Shown piece after piece: positions 1 through 6,917 of a stretch of DNA of 21,743 bases; position 1 is the first letter of the stretch, and each line of letters begins with the position of its first letter. The stretch covers positions 1-21,743 of the forward strand of contig CAZKTE010000031.1 in the NCBI GenBank assembly GCA_964555625.1, given 5' to 3'. A model generated the notes under the pieces. That model did not search any database. It was not told where the DNA came from and saw only the letters and a program-made list of their open reading frames with translations. A program made the translations under genes and the position numbers. This DNA is from CAZJKE01 sp964555625 (GTDB lineage Bacteria > Planctomycetota > Phycisphaerae > Phycisphaerales > SM1A02).

Positions 1-447
1 GATCTCTTCAAGGACGAGGTGCGCAAGCTCGGCGACGTCCTAGGTCTGCCCGACTCCATTACCTGGCGGCATCCCTTCCCTGGGCCGGGCCTGGCGGTGC
101 GGTGCCTTGGGGAGGTGACCGAGGAACGGCTCGTGCTGCTGCGCGACTGCGATGAGATCGTGCTCGAGGAGATCATCGCCGCGAGCCTCTATCGCAGCAT
201 CGACCAGGCCTTCGCCGTGCTCCTGCCGGTGCAGTCGGTGGGAGTCATGGGCGACGGTCGCACCTACGAGTCGGTGGTGGCGGTGCGGGCCGTCGAGACG
301 CAGGACTTCATGACCGCCGACTGGGCGCGGATTCCCTACGACGTCCTAGCGTCCATCAGCAGCCGGATCATCAATGAGGTCCGCGGCGTCAACCGGGTGG
401 TCTACGACATCAGCTCGAAGCCGCCGGCGACGATTGAGTGGGAGTGA
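1..447 (+). CDS. guaA: GMP synthase (glutamine-hydrolysing), C-terminal part, 5' end cut by window
   Basis: GuaA converts XMP to GMP with ATP and glutamine in the cytoplasm, the last step of de novo guanine nucleotide synthesis. Only the last 148 codons are here; the frame is open to base 1, so the gene begins outside the window. The visible part starts in the end of the ATP-pyrophosphatase domain (LFKDEVRKLG) and continues through the C-terminal dimerisation domain. HPFPGPGLAVR is a hallmark of the family, and the protein ends with the classic KPPATIEWE tail, so the 3' end is intact. The last 38 bases overlap in antisense with the end of the convergent PIN-TRAM gene. Identification is firm from these motifs. 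Confidence 0.97.
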   Translation, partial: DLFKDEVRKLGDVLGLPDSITWRHPFPGPGLAVRCLGEVTEERLVLLRDCDEIVLEEIIAASLYRSIDQAFAVLLPVQSVGVMGDGRTYESVVAVRAVETQDFMTADWARIPYDVLASISSRIINEVRGVNRVVYDISSKPPATIEWE

Positions 448-1576
448 CCTCTCCGTCGCCCACCTTGGCGAAGATCATCCGCCCGGCGGTGGTCTGGAGG
501 AGGTTCGAGACGCGCGCCGAGACGACCTCGCCGATGTAACTCCCGCCATCCTCCACGACGACCATCGTTCCATCTGGCAGGTAGCCGACGCCCTGCTCAG
601 GAGACTCGCCCGCCTTCACGATCGAGATCTCCAGGACCTCGCCCGGGATCGCCTGCGTACGTACGGCGATGGAGAGTTCGTTGAGGTTCAGGACGGAGAC
701 GCCCTGGATCTGCCCGACCTTCTGGAGGGCGCTGTCGGTAGTGATCACGCGGTAGTTGCCGTCGAAAGCCATCTCCAGAAGCGCGCGATCGACGGCCGGA
801 TCGGCTGGCTCGCTCGGGTCGATGGTCAGGTCGAGGTCCGGTGACTTGCGCAGGCGACCGAGCACTCCCAGGCCGCGACGTCCGCGCTCTCGCTTGAGCT
901 TGTTGGAGGAGTCGGCGAGGGCATGGAGTTCGCCGATGACGAACTCAGGCACGATCAGCGGAGCGTCCAGGAAGCGGGACGCTCCCAGTTGCTCGATTCG
1001 ACCATCGACAAGCACGCTGGTATCAAGCAGCATGGGTCGCACGCCTCGGACCTGTCGGTTGAACTCCACGTAGGGAATGACCAGTCGGAGGTTGTCGCGG
1101 GTGGTGAGCACGATGCTGATGGCCAGATAGCAGAGCGTGATGCCCGCGGCAAGCTTGAGGACCGTCAGGTACTGGTAGACGGCGTCGCCGGTGGTCAGAC
1201 CCCAGGACTCGGCGATGACGTCGATGAGCAGTCCCACCGCCAGGGCGGCTACGAGACCCGCCACGAGCCCTAGGTAGATGGCTAGCACCGCCGAGAGCCG
1301 CTTGTTGGGCGTCAAAATGTCGACCAGGAGAATGATTGACGCAAAGCTGATCGTGGCGATCATTGGCCCCAGGTAGTCGATGACCACCTGAATGAAGGGC
1401 TTCTGCGAAGAGGCCAGGCTCCCGGCGAAGGGCAAGATCGATACGGCCAGCATGAAGACCAGGAACAGCAGCCGCACCGTCATCAGGATCAGGTGCTGCG
1501 AGCGAACGTCCTGATCGCTGTCGAAGCGCCGCGAGCGCGAGCCTGTGGCATCTGCGTACTGATCGCCCATTGGCAT
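410..1576 (-). CDS. Membrane-anchored PIN-TRAM domain protein (YacL-like)
   Basis: A 388-residue protein. Four predicted membrane helices lie at about residues 29-52, 61-87, 95-120 and 137-156. A PIN nuclease domain follows at about 182-301 with the expected acidic residues: D185 in LLDTSVLVDGR, E216 in PEFVIGEL, D263 and D281 in ITTDSALQ. A TRAM RNA-binding domain lies at about 307-372. This order matches the YacL family, which is thought to be a membrane-bound ribonuclease; its substrate is unknown. The start is ATG at 1576 (MPMGDQ); ATG at 1570 is the alternative. The open frame runs further upstream but enters the SRP RNA gene and looks non-coding. There is no Shine-Dalgarno, and a -10-like box sits six bases before the ATG, so the mRNA may be leaderless. 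The stop lies inside guaA, so the last 12 or so residues are encoded antisense to the guaA tail. Confidence 0.88.
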   Translation of the reverse strand: MPMGDQYADATGSRSRRFDSDQDVRSQHLILMTVRLLFLVFMLAVSILPFAGSLASSQKPFIQVVIDYLGPMIATISFASIILLVDILTPNKRLSAVLAIYLGLVAGLVAALAVGLLIDVIAESWGLTTGDAVYQYLTVLKLAAGITLCYLAISIVLTTRDNLRLVIPYVEFNRQVRGVRPMLLDTSVLVDGRIEQLGASRFLDAPLIVPEFVIGELHALADSSNKLKRERGRRGLGVLGRLRKSPDLDLTIDPSEPADPAVDRALLEMAFDGNYRVITTDSALQKVGQIQGVSVLNLNELSIAVRTQAIPGEVLEISIVKAGESPEQGVGYLPDGTMVVVEDGGSYIGEVVSARVSNLLQTTAGRMIFAKVGDGEVTPTQSSPAASS

Positions 1577-1582
1577 CAAGCC

Positions 1583-1588
1583 AGTGTA
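1583..1588 (-). promoter_or_regulatory. -10-like box TACACT for the PIN-TRAM gene, leaderless arrangement
   Basis: On the minus strand TACACT is followed by six bases (GGCTTG) and then the ATG at 1576. A start site about seven bases after the box would fall on the A of the ATG, so the mRNA would have no leader. No convincing -35 box is visible. The same nine bases, TACACTGGC, precede the TPR lipoprotein gene at 21010 with identical spacing. This is a prediction from the pattern only. Confidence 0.45.
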
Positions 1589-1618
1589 GCGGCGCGACGG
1601 TCTGCGCCCCTCCGCTGG

Positions 1619-1624
1619 TATGAT
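1619..1624 (+). promoter_or_regulatory. -10-like box TATGAT for ffs and possibly dnaX
   Basis: TATGAT ends six bases before position 1631, where the folded part of the SRP RNA begins, which fits a normal -10 to start distance. No good -35 hexamer is seen 16-18 bases upstream. The box faces away from the PIN-TRAM promoter, making this a divergent promoter region. dnaX begins only 13 or so bases after the RNA, so dnaX may share this transcript. Confidence 0.5.
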
Positions 1625-1630
1625 GCAGGT

Positions 1631-1763
1631 CCGGCGGCGGGGGGAGGACGGTCGGGCCCTCTGGACGGGCGGCCCGCGAACCTGGTCAGGGCTTGACGGC
1701 AGCAGCCATAAGTGGCGTCGGCCGAGCCTGGGGTCAACCTGGCCGTCCTCCACCCGCCGCCGC
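1631..1763 (+). ncRNA. ffs: Signal recognition particle RNA, small bacterial (4.5S) type
   Basis: This RNA binds Ffh to form the bacterial SRP that targets membrane proteins to FtsY and SecYEG. The conserved helix 8 core is plain: GGTCAGG at 1684-1690 and AGCAGCC at 1701-1707, 24 bases in all, the same length as in the E. coli 4.5S RNA. The apical loop reads UGAC on a GCU/GGC stem instead of the usual GGAA. The arms close as one long hairpin: GGCGGCGG..GGAGGACGG at 1633-1651 pairs with CCGTCCTCC..CCGCCGCC at about 1743-1763. There is no Alu domain. The ends are estimated from the stem and may be off by a few bases. The position immediately upstream of dnaX matches the gene order of many bacteria, including Bacillus. 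Confidence 0.9.
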
Positions 1764-1776
1764 CCCGGAGCCTCCC

Positions 1777-3375
1777 ATGTCCTACACGGTGCTTGCCAGG
1801 CGATACCGGTCACGGACCTTCGACGACATCGTCGGACAGGATCCGATTGCCCGCACACTGCGCAGCGCCATCGACAGCAACCGTACCGCCCACGCCTACC
1901 TCTTCTGCGGCACGCGGGGAGTCGGCAAGACCTCCATGGCGCGAATCTTCGCCCGCGAGCTCAACCTCGGTGACTCGCTCGTGGAGTCCGAGGCTATCGG
2001 CGAGGCGATTCTCCGAGGTGAGGATCTGGACGTCATCGAGATTGACGGCGCGTCCAACCGCGGCGTGCAGGAGGCGCGGGACCTGATCGCCGCTTCGGGC
2101 CTGGCGCCGGGCCGCTGTCGCTACCGCATCTACATCATCGACGAGGTGCACATGCTCACGACGCCGGCGTTCAACGCCCTCCTCAAGACCATGGAGGAGC
2201 CGCCGTCGCACGTGAAGTTCATCCTCTGCACGACCGAGCCCCACAAAGTGCCCGCGACCATCCAGAGTCGCTGTCAACGATTTGACTTCCGCGCGATTCC
2301 TGCCGCGGCGATCGCCACGCATCTCACCTGGATCCTGGGCGAGGAGGGGATCGAGGCCGACGAGACAGTCGTGACCGCAGTTGCGCGCCTCGGCGATGGC
2401 TCGATGCGCGATGCGCTGAGCCTTCTGGATCGACTCCTGGCCGGTGGTCCGGATCGCCTGGCCATGGAGGACATGGAGGAGCGACTTGGCCTGCCGCCTC
2501 GAGCGGCGGTGCTTGCCCTTGCCGACGCGGTCGCAGCAGCTAACGCGACGGCTGGGTTGGAGGCGGCCAATGGCCTAGTGGCGGCGGGGATTGCCCCGGA
2601 TCGCGCGCTGACGGAGCTCGCCGGCGTGCTGCGCTCGGCACTGGTCGCCGGCGCCTGTGGCGAGGACTCGCCCTTGATCGAGGATGGCGAGGACGGTCGC
2701 GCGCGCGCAGCAGCCCACGCCGCGGCGCTCGACGAGGCGACTCTCGTCCACCTGATCTCTCTCTGTGACGCCGCGTCGCGGCAGGTGCGGCGCGGCGGCA
2801 GCGGTCGCGCGCTCTTTGACGCGACGATCGCCAGGCTTTGCATGAGGGGGGAACTTGCCGAGGCGGGCAGCATCCTAAAGAGCACGCCAGCGTCGAAAAA
2901 AAAAATGAGGGCGCCTGAACCAACGACCCGGGCCACGGCCCCAGCGATGCCCACGCCACCGGCCGACGCTCTGGATCCGGCCCCAGCGCCGGCCCCGGCG
3001 CCGGCGCAACCGGTCGCCGAGGCGGCAGCCGTGCTGGACTGGGACGACATCGTGGCGGTGATTGCCCAGGTGCCGGGTCTGCGGCGCATTGCTCGCTACC
3101 TCGAGCCGCGTTGCATCGAGAGGGACCGAGTGAAGGTCGGCGTCAGTGACGATGGCCGCGAGATGGCCCGCTACATCGCAGGGCAAGCTGAGAACATCCA
3201 GCAGGCCCTCATGGCCGCGCTGGGCCGACGCATCGAGATCGAGATCGATGCGCCGCAGCGCCAGGAGGCGGCGGTCACGGAGGACGTCGACGACGACCAG
3301 CTGCTCAACGCCGCGCGCGAACTCTTCGATGGCACGGTGGTGGACGTGCGAGCGTCCACGCAGGAGCCGACCTGA
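1777..3375 (+). CDS. dnaX: DNA polymerase III clamp-loader subunit tau/gamma
   Basis: DnaX is the AAA+ ATPase of the clamp loader, which loads the beta clamp and organises the replisome. The 532-residue protein has Walker A GTRGVGKT (K51), Walker B IIDEVH, sensor 1 TTEPHKVP, the SRC arginine finger and sensor 2 GSMRDALSLLDR. The C-terminal tau part begins near residue 419 (VLDWDD). The start is ATG 1777 (MSYTVLARRYR, the conserved N-terminus) with GGAG at 1768-1771; the upstream open frame lies in the SRP RNA. Two oddities stand out. The segment between Walker A and Walker B (residues 64-85) has none of the four zinc-binding cysteines of normal DnaX and is about four residues shorter. An A10 run at codons 374-377 gives stops in both other frames within a few codons. 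A (Pro-Ala)5 linker follows at 2977-3006. The stop overlaps the recR start (TGATG). Confidence 0.96.
   Translation: MSYTVLARRYRSRTFDDIVGQDPIARTLRSAIDSNRTAHAYLFCGTRGVGKTSMARIFARELNLGDSLVESEAIGEAILRGEDLDVIEIDGASNRGVQEARDLIAASGLAPGRCRYRIYIIDEVHMLTTPAFNALLKTMEEPPSHVKFILCTTEPHKVPATIQSRCQRFDFRAIPAAAIATHLTWILGEEGIEADETVVTAVARLGDGSMRDALSLLDRLLAGGPDRLAMEDMEERLGLPPRAAVLALADAVAAANATAGLEAANGLVAAGIAPDRALTELAGVLRSALVAGACGEDSPLIEDGEDGRARAAAHAAALDEATLVHLISLCDAASRQVRRGGSGRALFDATIARLCMRGELAEAGSILKSTPASKKKMRAPEPTTRATAPAMPTPPADALDPAPAPAPAPAQPVAEAAAVLDWDDIVAVIAQVPGLRRIARYLEPRCIERDRVKVGVSDDGREMARYIAGQAENIQQALMAALGRRIEIEIDAPQRQEAAVTEDVDDDQLLNAARELFDGTVVDVRASTQEPT
2896..2905 (+). promoter_or_regulatory. A10 slippage site in dnaX, predicted to produce the short gamma form
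   Basis: Ten consecutive A residues encode Lys-Lys-Lys and the first base of Met377 in a strongly GC-rich gene. If polymerase or ribosome slippage changes the frame, one alternative frame hits TGA at 2906-2908 and the other hits TGA at 2916-2918. Either path yields a protein of about 376-380 residues, which is domains I-III: the size and content of gamma. Thermus thermophilus dnaX makes gamma by transcriptional slippage at a similar A9 run; E. coli uses a ribosomal -1 shift. No well-placed internal Shine-Dalgarno or strong downstream hairpin is seen, which favours transcriptional slippage. Confidence 0.7.
2977..3006 (+). repeat. (Pro-Ala)5 coding repeat in the DnaX linker
   Basis: Five Pro-Ala dipeptide codon pairs in a row, inside a Pro/Ala/Thr-rich stretch between the gamma-equivalent part and the tau-specific C-terminal domain. 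Such segments are usually flexible tethers. The nucleotide repeat is imperfect (CCG/CCA/CCC with GCC/GCG). Confidence 0.75.
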
Positions 3376-4019
3376 TGTCTCTGCGGGACTCCGCAGGTAC
3401 ACCCGAGCCGGTGCGGCGGCTGCTCGATGCGCTGACGGATCTGCCGGGGATCGGCAAGCGCAGCGCCGAGCGGATCGCCTTCCACCTCATCAAGGCCGAC
3501 GAAGAGCGGGCGATGCGGCTCTCCAGCGCGGTGGCCGACCTCAAGCATCACGTCTCCTGCTGCTCCATCTGCAACAACATCACCGACGCCGATCCCTGCC
3601 CGATCTGCTGTGATGATCGCCGAGACGCCTCCTCGATCCTTGTTGTCGAGCAGGCCCGCGACCTCATCAAGCTCGAAGCCACCGGCATGTACGGCGGCGT
3701 CTACCACGTGCTCGCCGGTCGACTTGATCCCCTCGGCGGCGTTGAACCCGGGGACCTGGCCATCGAGGGCCTCCGTGCGCGGGTGACCGATCCGGCGAGC
3801 AACGCCCGCGGCGTTGCCGCCGAGGAGGTCATCCTCGGTCTCAACCCGGACCTCGAAGGCGACAGCACCGCGCTGTACCTAGCCGACGTGCTCGCTGAGA
3901 GCGGCGTCTCGATCTCGCGCCTGGCCCGCGGCCTCCCCAGCGGCTCGCAGATTGAATACGCCAGCGCCCAGGTCCTCTCCGACGCCATCGAGGGCCGCCG
4001 GGGCGTGGAAGAGGGCTGA
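3375..4019 (+). CDS. recR: Recombination mediator protein RecR
   Basis: RecR works with RecO and RecF to load RecA on SSB-coated gapped DNA. The 214-residue length is normal. Residues 10-40 hold the helix-hairpin-helix (LTDLPGIGKRSAERIAFHL). A Cys4 zinc finger follows with C63, C66, C75 and C78. A Toprim domain starts at about residue 87 with SSILVVE and continues through MYGGVYHVLAGRLDPLGG. The ATG overlaps the dnaX stop by one base (TGATG), so translation is probably coupled. The small nucleoid protein gene ybaB, which often sits between dnaX and recR, is absent here. Confidence 0.96.
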   Translation: MSLRDSAGTPEPVRRLLDALTDLPGIGKRSAERIAFHLIKADEERAMRLSSAVADLKHHVSCCSICNNITDADPCPICCDDRRDASSILVVEQARDLIKLEATGMYGGVYHVLAGRLDPLGGVEPGDLAIEGLRARVTDPASNARGVAAEEVILGLNPDLEGDSTALYLADVLAESGVSISRLARGLPSGSQIEYASAQVLSDAIEGRRGVEEG

Positions 4020-4036
4020 TCGCCGCGGGGGCGGAC

Positions 4037-4042
4037 TACCAT
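4037..4042 (+). promoter_or_regulatory. -10-like box TACCAT for rpoN, leaderless arrangement
   Basis: TACCAT lies in the 29-base gap between recR and rpoN. Six bases (TGGAGC) separate it from the ATG at 4049, so transcription would begin at or next to the start codon. The GGAG in that gap ends only one base before the ATG, too close to act as a normal Shine-Dalgarno. No clear -35 is visible. This predicts an internal promoter giving rpoN its own leaderless mRNA in addition to any read-through from dnaX-recR. Confidence 0.4.
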
Positions 4043-4048
4043 TGGAGC

Positions 4049-5503
4049 ATGCGGTTCGAGACCGCCCAACACGCACGCACCGCGCAGCAGATGCGACTTG
4101 CGCCGCGGGTGATCCAGTCGATGGAGATCCTGCAGCTGCCGCTGCTTGCGCTCGAGGAGCGCATCGAGCAGGAACTCGAGTCCAATCTCGCCCTTGAGCT
4201 CGACGACGGAGACGGCGAGGCCGATGGTATCGACGAGACCTCCTCCGAAGACGACGGCGGGGCGGACGACGGCTTCGATCGCCTCGAGCAGTTTGAGGCC
4301 CAGAGTGGGACCACCTTCGGAGACGAGGCGGCACCTGCGCGCCGCAGCGGCGAGCGGGACGCGAAGCTCGACGCCATGGCAAACATTCGTGCCCGCGGCG
4401 AGAGCCTCGTGGAGCGCCTGCGCAGCCAGTGGGCGCAGGCCGAGGTGGACGAGGAGATCGCCTCGGCAGGGGACCTGCTGCTTGGGTTCATAGATGCCGA
4501 TGGGTTGTTGACGATGCCCGCCGAGGACCTGTGCGCAGCGATCGCCGCCGACGGTGGAGTGACGATGACCGTTGAACAGGCCAGCCTGGCCATCGATGCG
4601 CTCCAGCAGTGGCTCGATCCGCGAGGCATGGCCGCCCGCAGCACCCGCGAGTGCCTCCTGCTGCAGGCCGATGAACTGGCGGCTGCGGATCCCGATCGCT
4701 GGAGCGTCGTGCGGGACCTGGTCGCCGACCACTTCGAGGACCTCGTCGAGAATCGGCTTCCGCTGATTGCTTCGGCGACTGGCCGCTCCATCGAGGAGGT
4801 CAAGGCCGCAGTGGAGGCGATGCACGATCTGGTGCTCTGGCCGGGGCGGATGGTGATCGACGAGGGCGCGATGCCCGTGATCCCAGACGCAGTCATCGAG
4901 TTCGACGAGCAGCGAGACCGCTACATAGCGGGCATCCGAGATGGTCGCCTGCCCGCGCTGCGCGTCTCCCGCCAGTACGAGGAACTTGCCGCAGACGTGT
5001 CAGGAGACGAAGAGACGCGCACCTTCGTGCGGCGCAACCTCAACTCGGCGCGGTGGATCATTGATGCCGTACACCAGCGACGCACGACGCTATTGCGCGT
5101 GCTTGAGGTGGTCGTCGATCGCCAGCGAGACTTCCTTGAGCGCGGGGAAGAGTTTCTGCGACCGCTTCCGATGGTCGAGACGGCCGATCGCCTGGGCATT
5201 CATGTGGCGACGGTCAGCCGCGCGGTTGCCGACAAGTGGGTCCAGACGCCCCGCGGGACGTTTCGGTTGCGACGGTTCTTCAGTGGTGGTACCGACAGTG
5301 ACGGCGAGGGACGGATGAGCTGGGAGGCGGTCAAGGCCCGCCTGCGCGCTATCGTCGAGGCCGAGGATCGCGCAAAGCCCCTGAGCGACGAGGCGATCGC
5401 GACCAAGTTGGGTGAGCAGGGAATCGAAATCGCAAGGCGAACGGTCGTCAAGTACCGCCAGCAATTGGACATCCCCGCAGCGCGGCACCGGCGCGAGTAC
5501 TAG
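4049..5503 (+). CDS. rpoN: RNA polymerase sigma-54 factor
   Basis: Sigma-54 directs RNA polymerase to -24/-12 promoters that need AAA+ activators. The 484-residue protein has the three expected regions. Region I (about 1-50) is Gln- and Leu-rich (RLAPRVIQSMEILQLPLLAL) and contacts the activators. Region II (about 50-75) is very acidic. Region III includes the core-binding part, the helix-turn-helix DRLGIHVATVSRAV and, near the end, the RpoN box read here as ARRTVVKYRQ, which contacts the -24 element; the common form is ARRTVAKYRE. The start is the only sensible ATG after recR. No sigma-54 activator gene is in the window. It converges with frr, leaving three bases between the stop codons (TAG GTC CTA). 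Confidence 0.96.
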   Translation: MRFETAQHARTAQQMRLAPRVIQSMEILQLPLLALEERIEQELESNLALELDDGDGEADGIDETSSEDDGGADDGFDRLEQFEAQSGTTFGDEAAPARRSGERDAKLDAMANIRARGESLVERLRSQWAQAEVDEEIASAGDLLLGFIDADGLLTMPAEDLCAAIAADGGVTMTVEQASLAIDALQQWLDPRGMAARSTRECLLLQADELAAADPDRWSVVRDLVADHFEDLVENRLPLIASATGRSIEEVKAAVEAMHDLVLWPGRMVIDEGAMPVIPDAVIEFDEQRDRYIAGIRDGRLPALRVSRQYEELAADVSGDEETRTFVRRNLNSARWIIDAVHQRRTTLLRVLEVVVDRQRDFLERGEEFLRPLPMVETADRLGIHVATVSRAVADKWVQTPRGTFRLRRFFSGGTDSDGEGRMSWEAVKARLRAIVEAEDRAKPLSDEAIATKLGEQGIEIARRTVVKYRQQLDIPAARHRREY

Positions 5504-5506
5504 GTC

Positions 5507-6073
5507 CTAGAGTTCCTCGACCTCGGCGGCCTTCGCCTCGGTCATGGAGTCGATCTTGGCGGAGTGGTTCTTGGTGAGCGTCTCGATCTCCTCGCGGGCG
5601 TGCTTCCCATCGTCCTCGCTGACCTCGTTTCCCTTGTCCTTGGCGATGGTGTCGACCTTCTTGATGGCATCGCGTCGCTCATTTCGGAGGGCCACGCGGC
5701 TGTCCTCGGCCATCTTGCGGACCTGGGCGACCAGTTGCTGGCGACGCTCCGCGGAGGGCGCCGGGAGGTGGATGCGAATCGTGTCGCCGTCGATCTGCGG
5801 GTTCAGACCAAGGTCGCTTGACTCAAGCGCCTTGACGATCTCCTGCTTGGAGCCCGGGTCGTAGGGCTTGACGACCAGCTGCGTCGCCTCGGCCACGTTG
5901 ATGGCCGCAAGGTCACGCAGGTCGGTGCTTGAGCCGTAGTAGTCCACCTTGATGTATTCGATGAGCGCGGTGCTCGCGCGGCCGGTGCGTACGCCTCGCA
6001 GTTCGCGATCGAAGTACTCGAGGGACTTGTCCATACGGCTGCGGCATTCCTTGATCACGTCTGCGATCGGCAT
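5507..6073 (-). CDS. frr: Ribosome recycling factor
   Basis: RRF splits post-termination ribosomes together with EF-G. The 188-residue length is normal. Visible family features are MDKSLEYFDRELRGVRTGRAS near the start, the hinge and small domain around YDPGSKQEIVKALESSDLGLNPQIDG, IRIHLP, and the long C-terminal helix with RNERRDAIKKV. The start is ATG at 6073, preceded by GAGGAG at good spacing; the open frame upstream overlaps pyrH and is not used. It lies 23 bases after pyrH on the same strand, the usual pyrH-frr pair. The usual upstream rpsB-tsf genes are not next to it. Confidence 0.96.
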   Translation of the reverse strand: MPIADVIKECRSRMDKSLEYFDRELRGVRTGRASTALIEYIKVDYYGSSTDLRDLAAINVAEATQLVVKPYDPGSKQEIVKALESSDLGLNPQIDGDTIRIHLPAPSAERRQQLVAQVRKMAEDSRVALRNERRDAIKKVDTIAKDKGNEVSEDDGKHAREEIETLTKNHSAKIDSMTEAKAAEVEEL

Positions 6074-6096
6074 CGCTCTCTCCTCGTGTCCTTGTC

Positions 6097-6858
6097 TCAG
6101 CCCCCGCTGCCGGCGACATCTGCCGGCGCGGTGGTCGTTACCGTCGTTCCGATGGTTTCGCCGGCGACGGCGCGTCGCATGTTTCCACTTTGCTTGAAGT
6201 CGAAGACGATCACCGGCAAGTCGTGCTCCATGCACATCGACAGCGCAGTGAGGTCCATGATCCGCAGCTGCTTCTCGATGGCCTCGGAGAACGTCAGCGT
6301 CTCGTAGCGATGGGCGTCAGGGCACGTAACCGGGTCGTCGCTGTAGACGCCGTCCACCTTGGTCGCCTTGAGCAGCACATCCGCGTTGAGCTCTATCGCC
6401 CGCAGGGCAGCGCACGTGTCGGTCGTGAAGAACGGGTTCCCCGTGCCCGCGGCGAGGATCAGCACGCGACCCTTCTCGAAGTGCCGAAGGGCGCGACCCC
6501 GGATGAAGGGTTCGGCCACCGACTCGATGTCGAGGGCCGACATCACGCGGGCTGGCTGCCCAGCCTGCTCAAGGGCCTCCTTGAGGGCCAGGGCGTTGAT
6601 GATCGTCGCGAGCATGCCCATGTAGTCGGCCGTGGCCTGGTCGATGCCGATGCGCTGGGCGAGGTCCGCGCCGCGGATCATGTTGCCACCACCGACGACG
6701 ACGGCCAGCTCGGTGCCCAGGTCGGCGGCCGCGGCGACCTCGCCGGCGATCGTCTGCAGTTCCCCGGGATCGATTCCACCGCCGCCGGGCGTGCAGAACC
6801 CCTCGCCGCTGATCTTCAGGATCGCTCGGACGTATCTTGGCTTGGAGTCGTTGGCCAT
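6097..6858 (-). CDS. pyrH: Uridylate (UMP) kinase
   Basis: PyrH phosphorylates UMP to UDP with ATP in pyrimidine synthesis; the bacterial enzyme belongs to the amino-acid kinase fold and is allosterically regulated. The 253-residue protein has the ATP and phosphate loops LKISGE and VVGGGNMIRG, the UMP-site segment TADYMGMLATIINALAL, the AAGTGNPFFTTDTCAALRA motif and KVDGVYSDDP. The start is ATG at 6858 (MANDSKPRYVRAIL), with a GGAGGGGAGG purine-rich stretch ending ten bases upstream. The last 15 or so residues are Thr/Ala/Gly-rich and beyond the usual fold. It is divergent from the vWA operon and precedes frr. Confidence 0.96.
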   Translation of the reverse strand: MANDSKPRYVRAILKISGEGFCTPGGGGIDPGELQTIAGEVAAAADLGTELAVVVGGGNMIRGADLAQRIGIDQATADYMGMLATIINALALKEALEQAGQPARVMSALDIESVAEPFIRGRALRHFEKGRVLILAAGTGNPFFTTDTCAALRAIELNADVLLKATKVDGVYSDDPVTCPDAHRYETLTFSEAIEKQLRIMDLTALSMCMEHDLPVIVFDFKQSGNMRRAVAGETIGTTVTTTAPADVAGSGG

Positions 6859-6917
6859 GTCCGTGCATCCTCCCCTCCGGAGGTGGTCATTTCAAGGCGT
6901 CGAGAGGGGTCGTTTCC

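Noticed and set aside
1693..1776. An upstream in-frame extension of DnaX starting at TTG 1693
   Set aside because: It overlaps the conserved core and 3' arm of the SRP RNA, and the DnaX family starts at MSYTVLARRYR.
1577..1858. An N-terminal extension of the PIN-TRAM protein to 1858
   Set aside because: It runs through the SRP RNA gene and into dnaX, and its residues are Arg/Pro-rich without protein-like pattern.
2845..2853. Purine-rich AGGGGGGAA upstream of the dnaX A10 run as a Shine-Dalgarno frameshift stimulator
   Set aside because: It lies over 40 bases upstream of the slippage site, too far compared with the roughly ten bases used in E. coli dnaX.
2977..3006. The Pro-Ala repeat as a tandem-repeat element of interest
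   Set aside because: Pro/Ala linkers are ordinary in DnaX tau regions and the nucleotide repeat is imperfect.
3701..4825. A 374-codon minus-strand open frame across recR and rpoN
   Set aside because: It lies wholly opposite two well-identified genes and shows no recognisable domain or start context.
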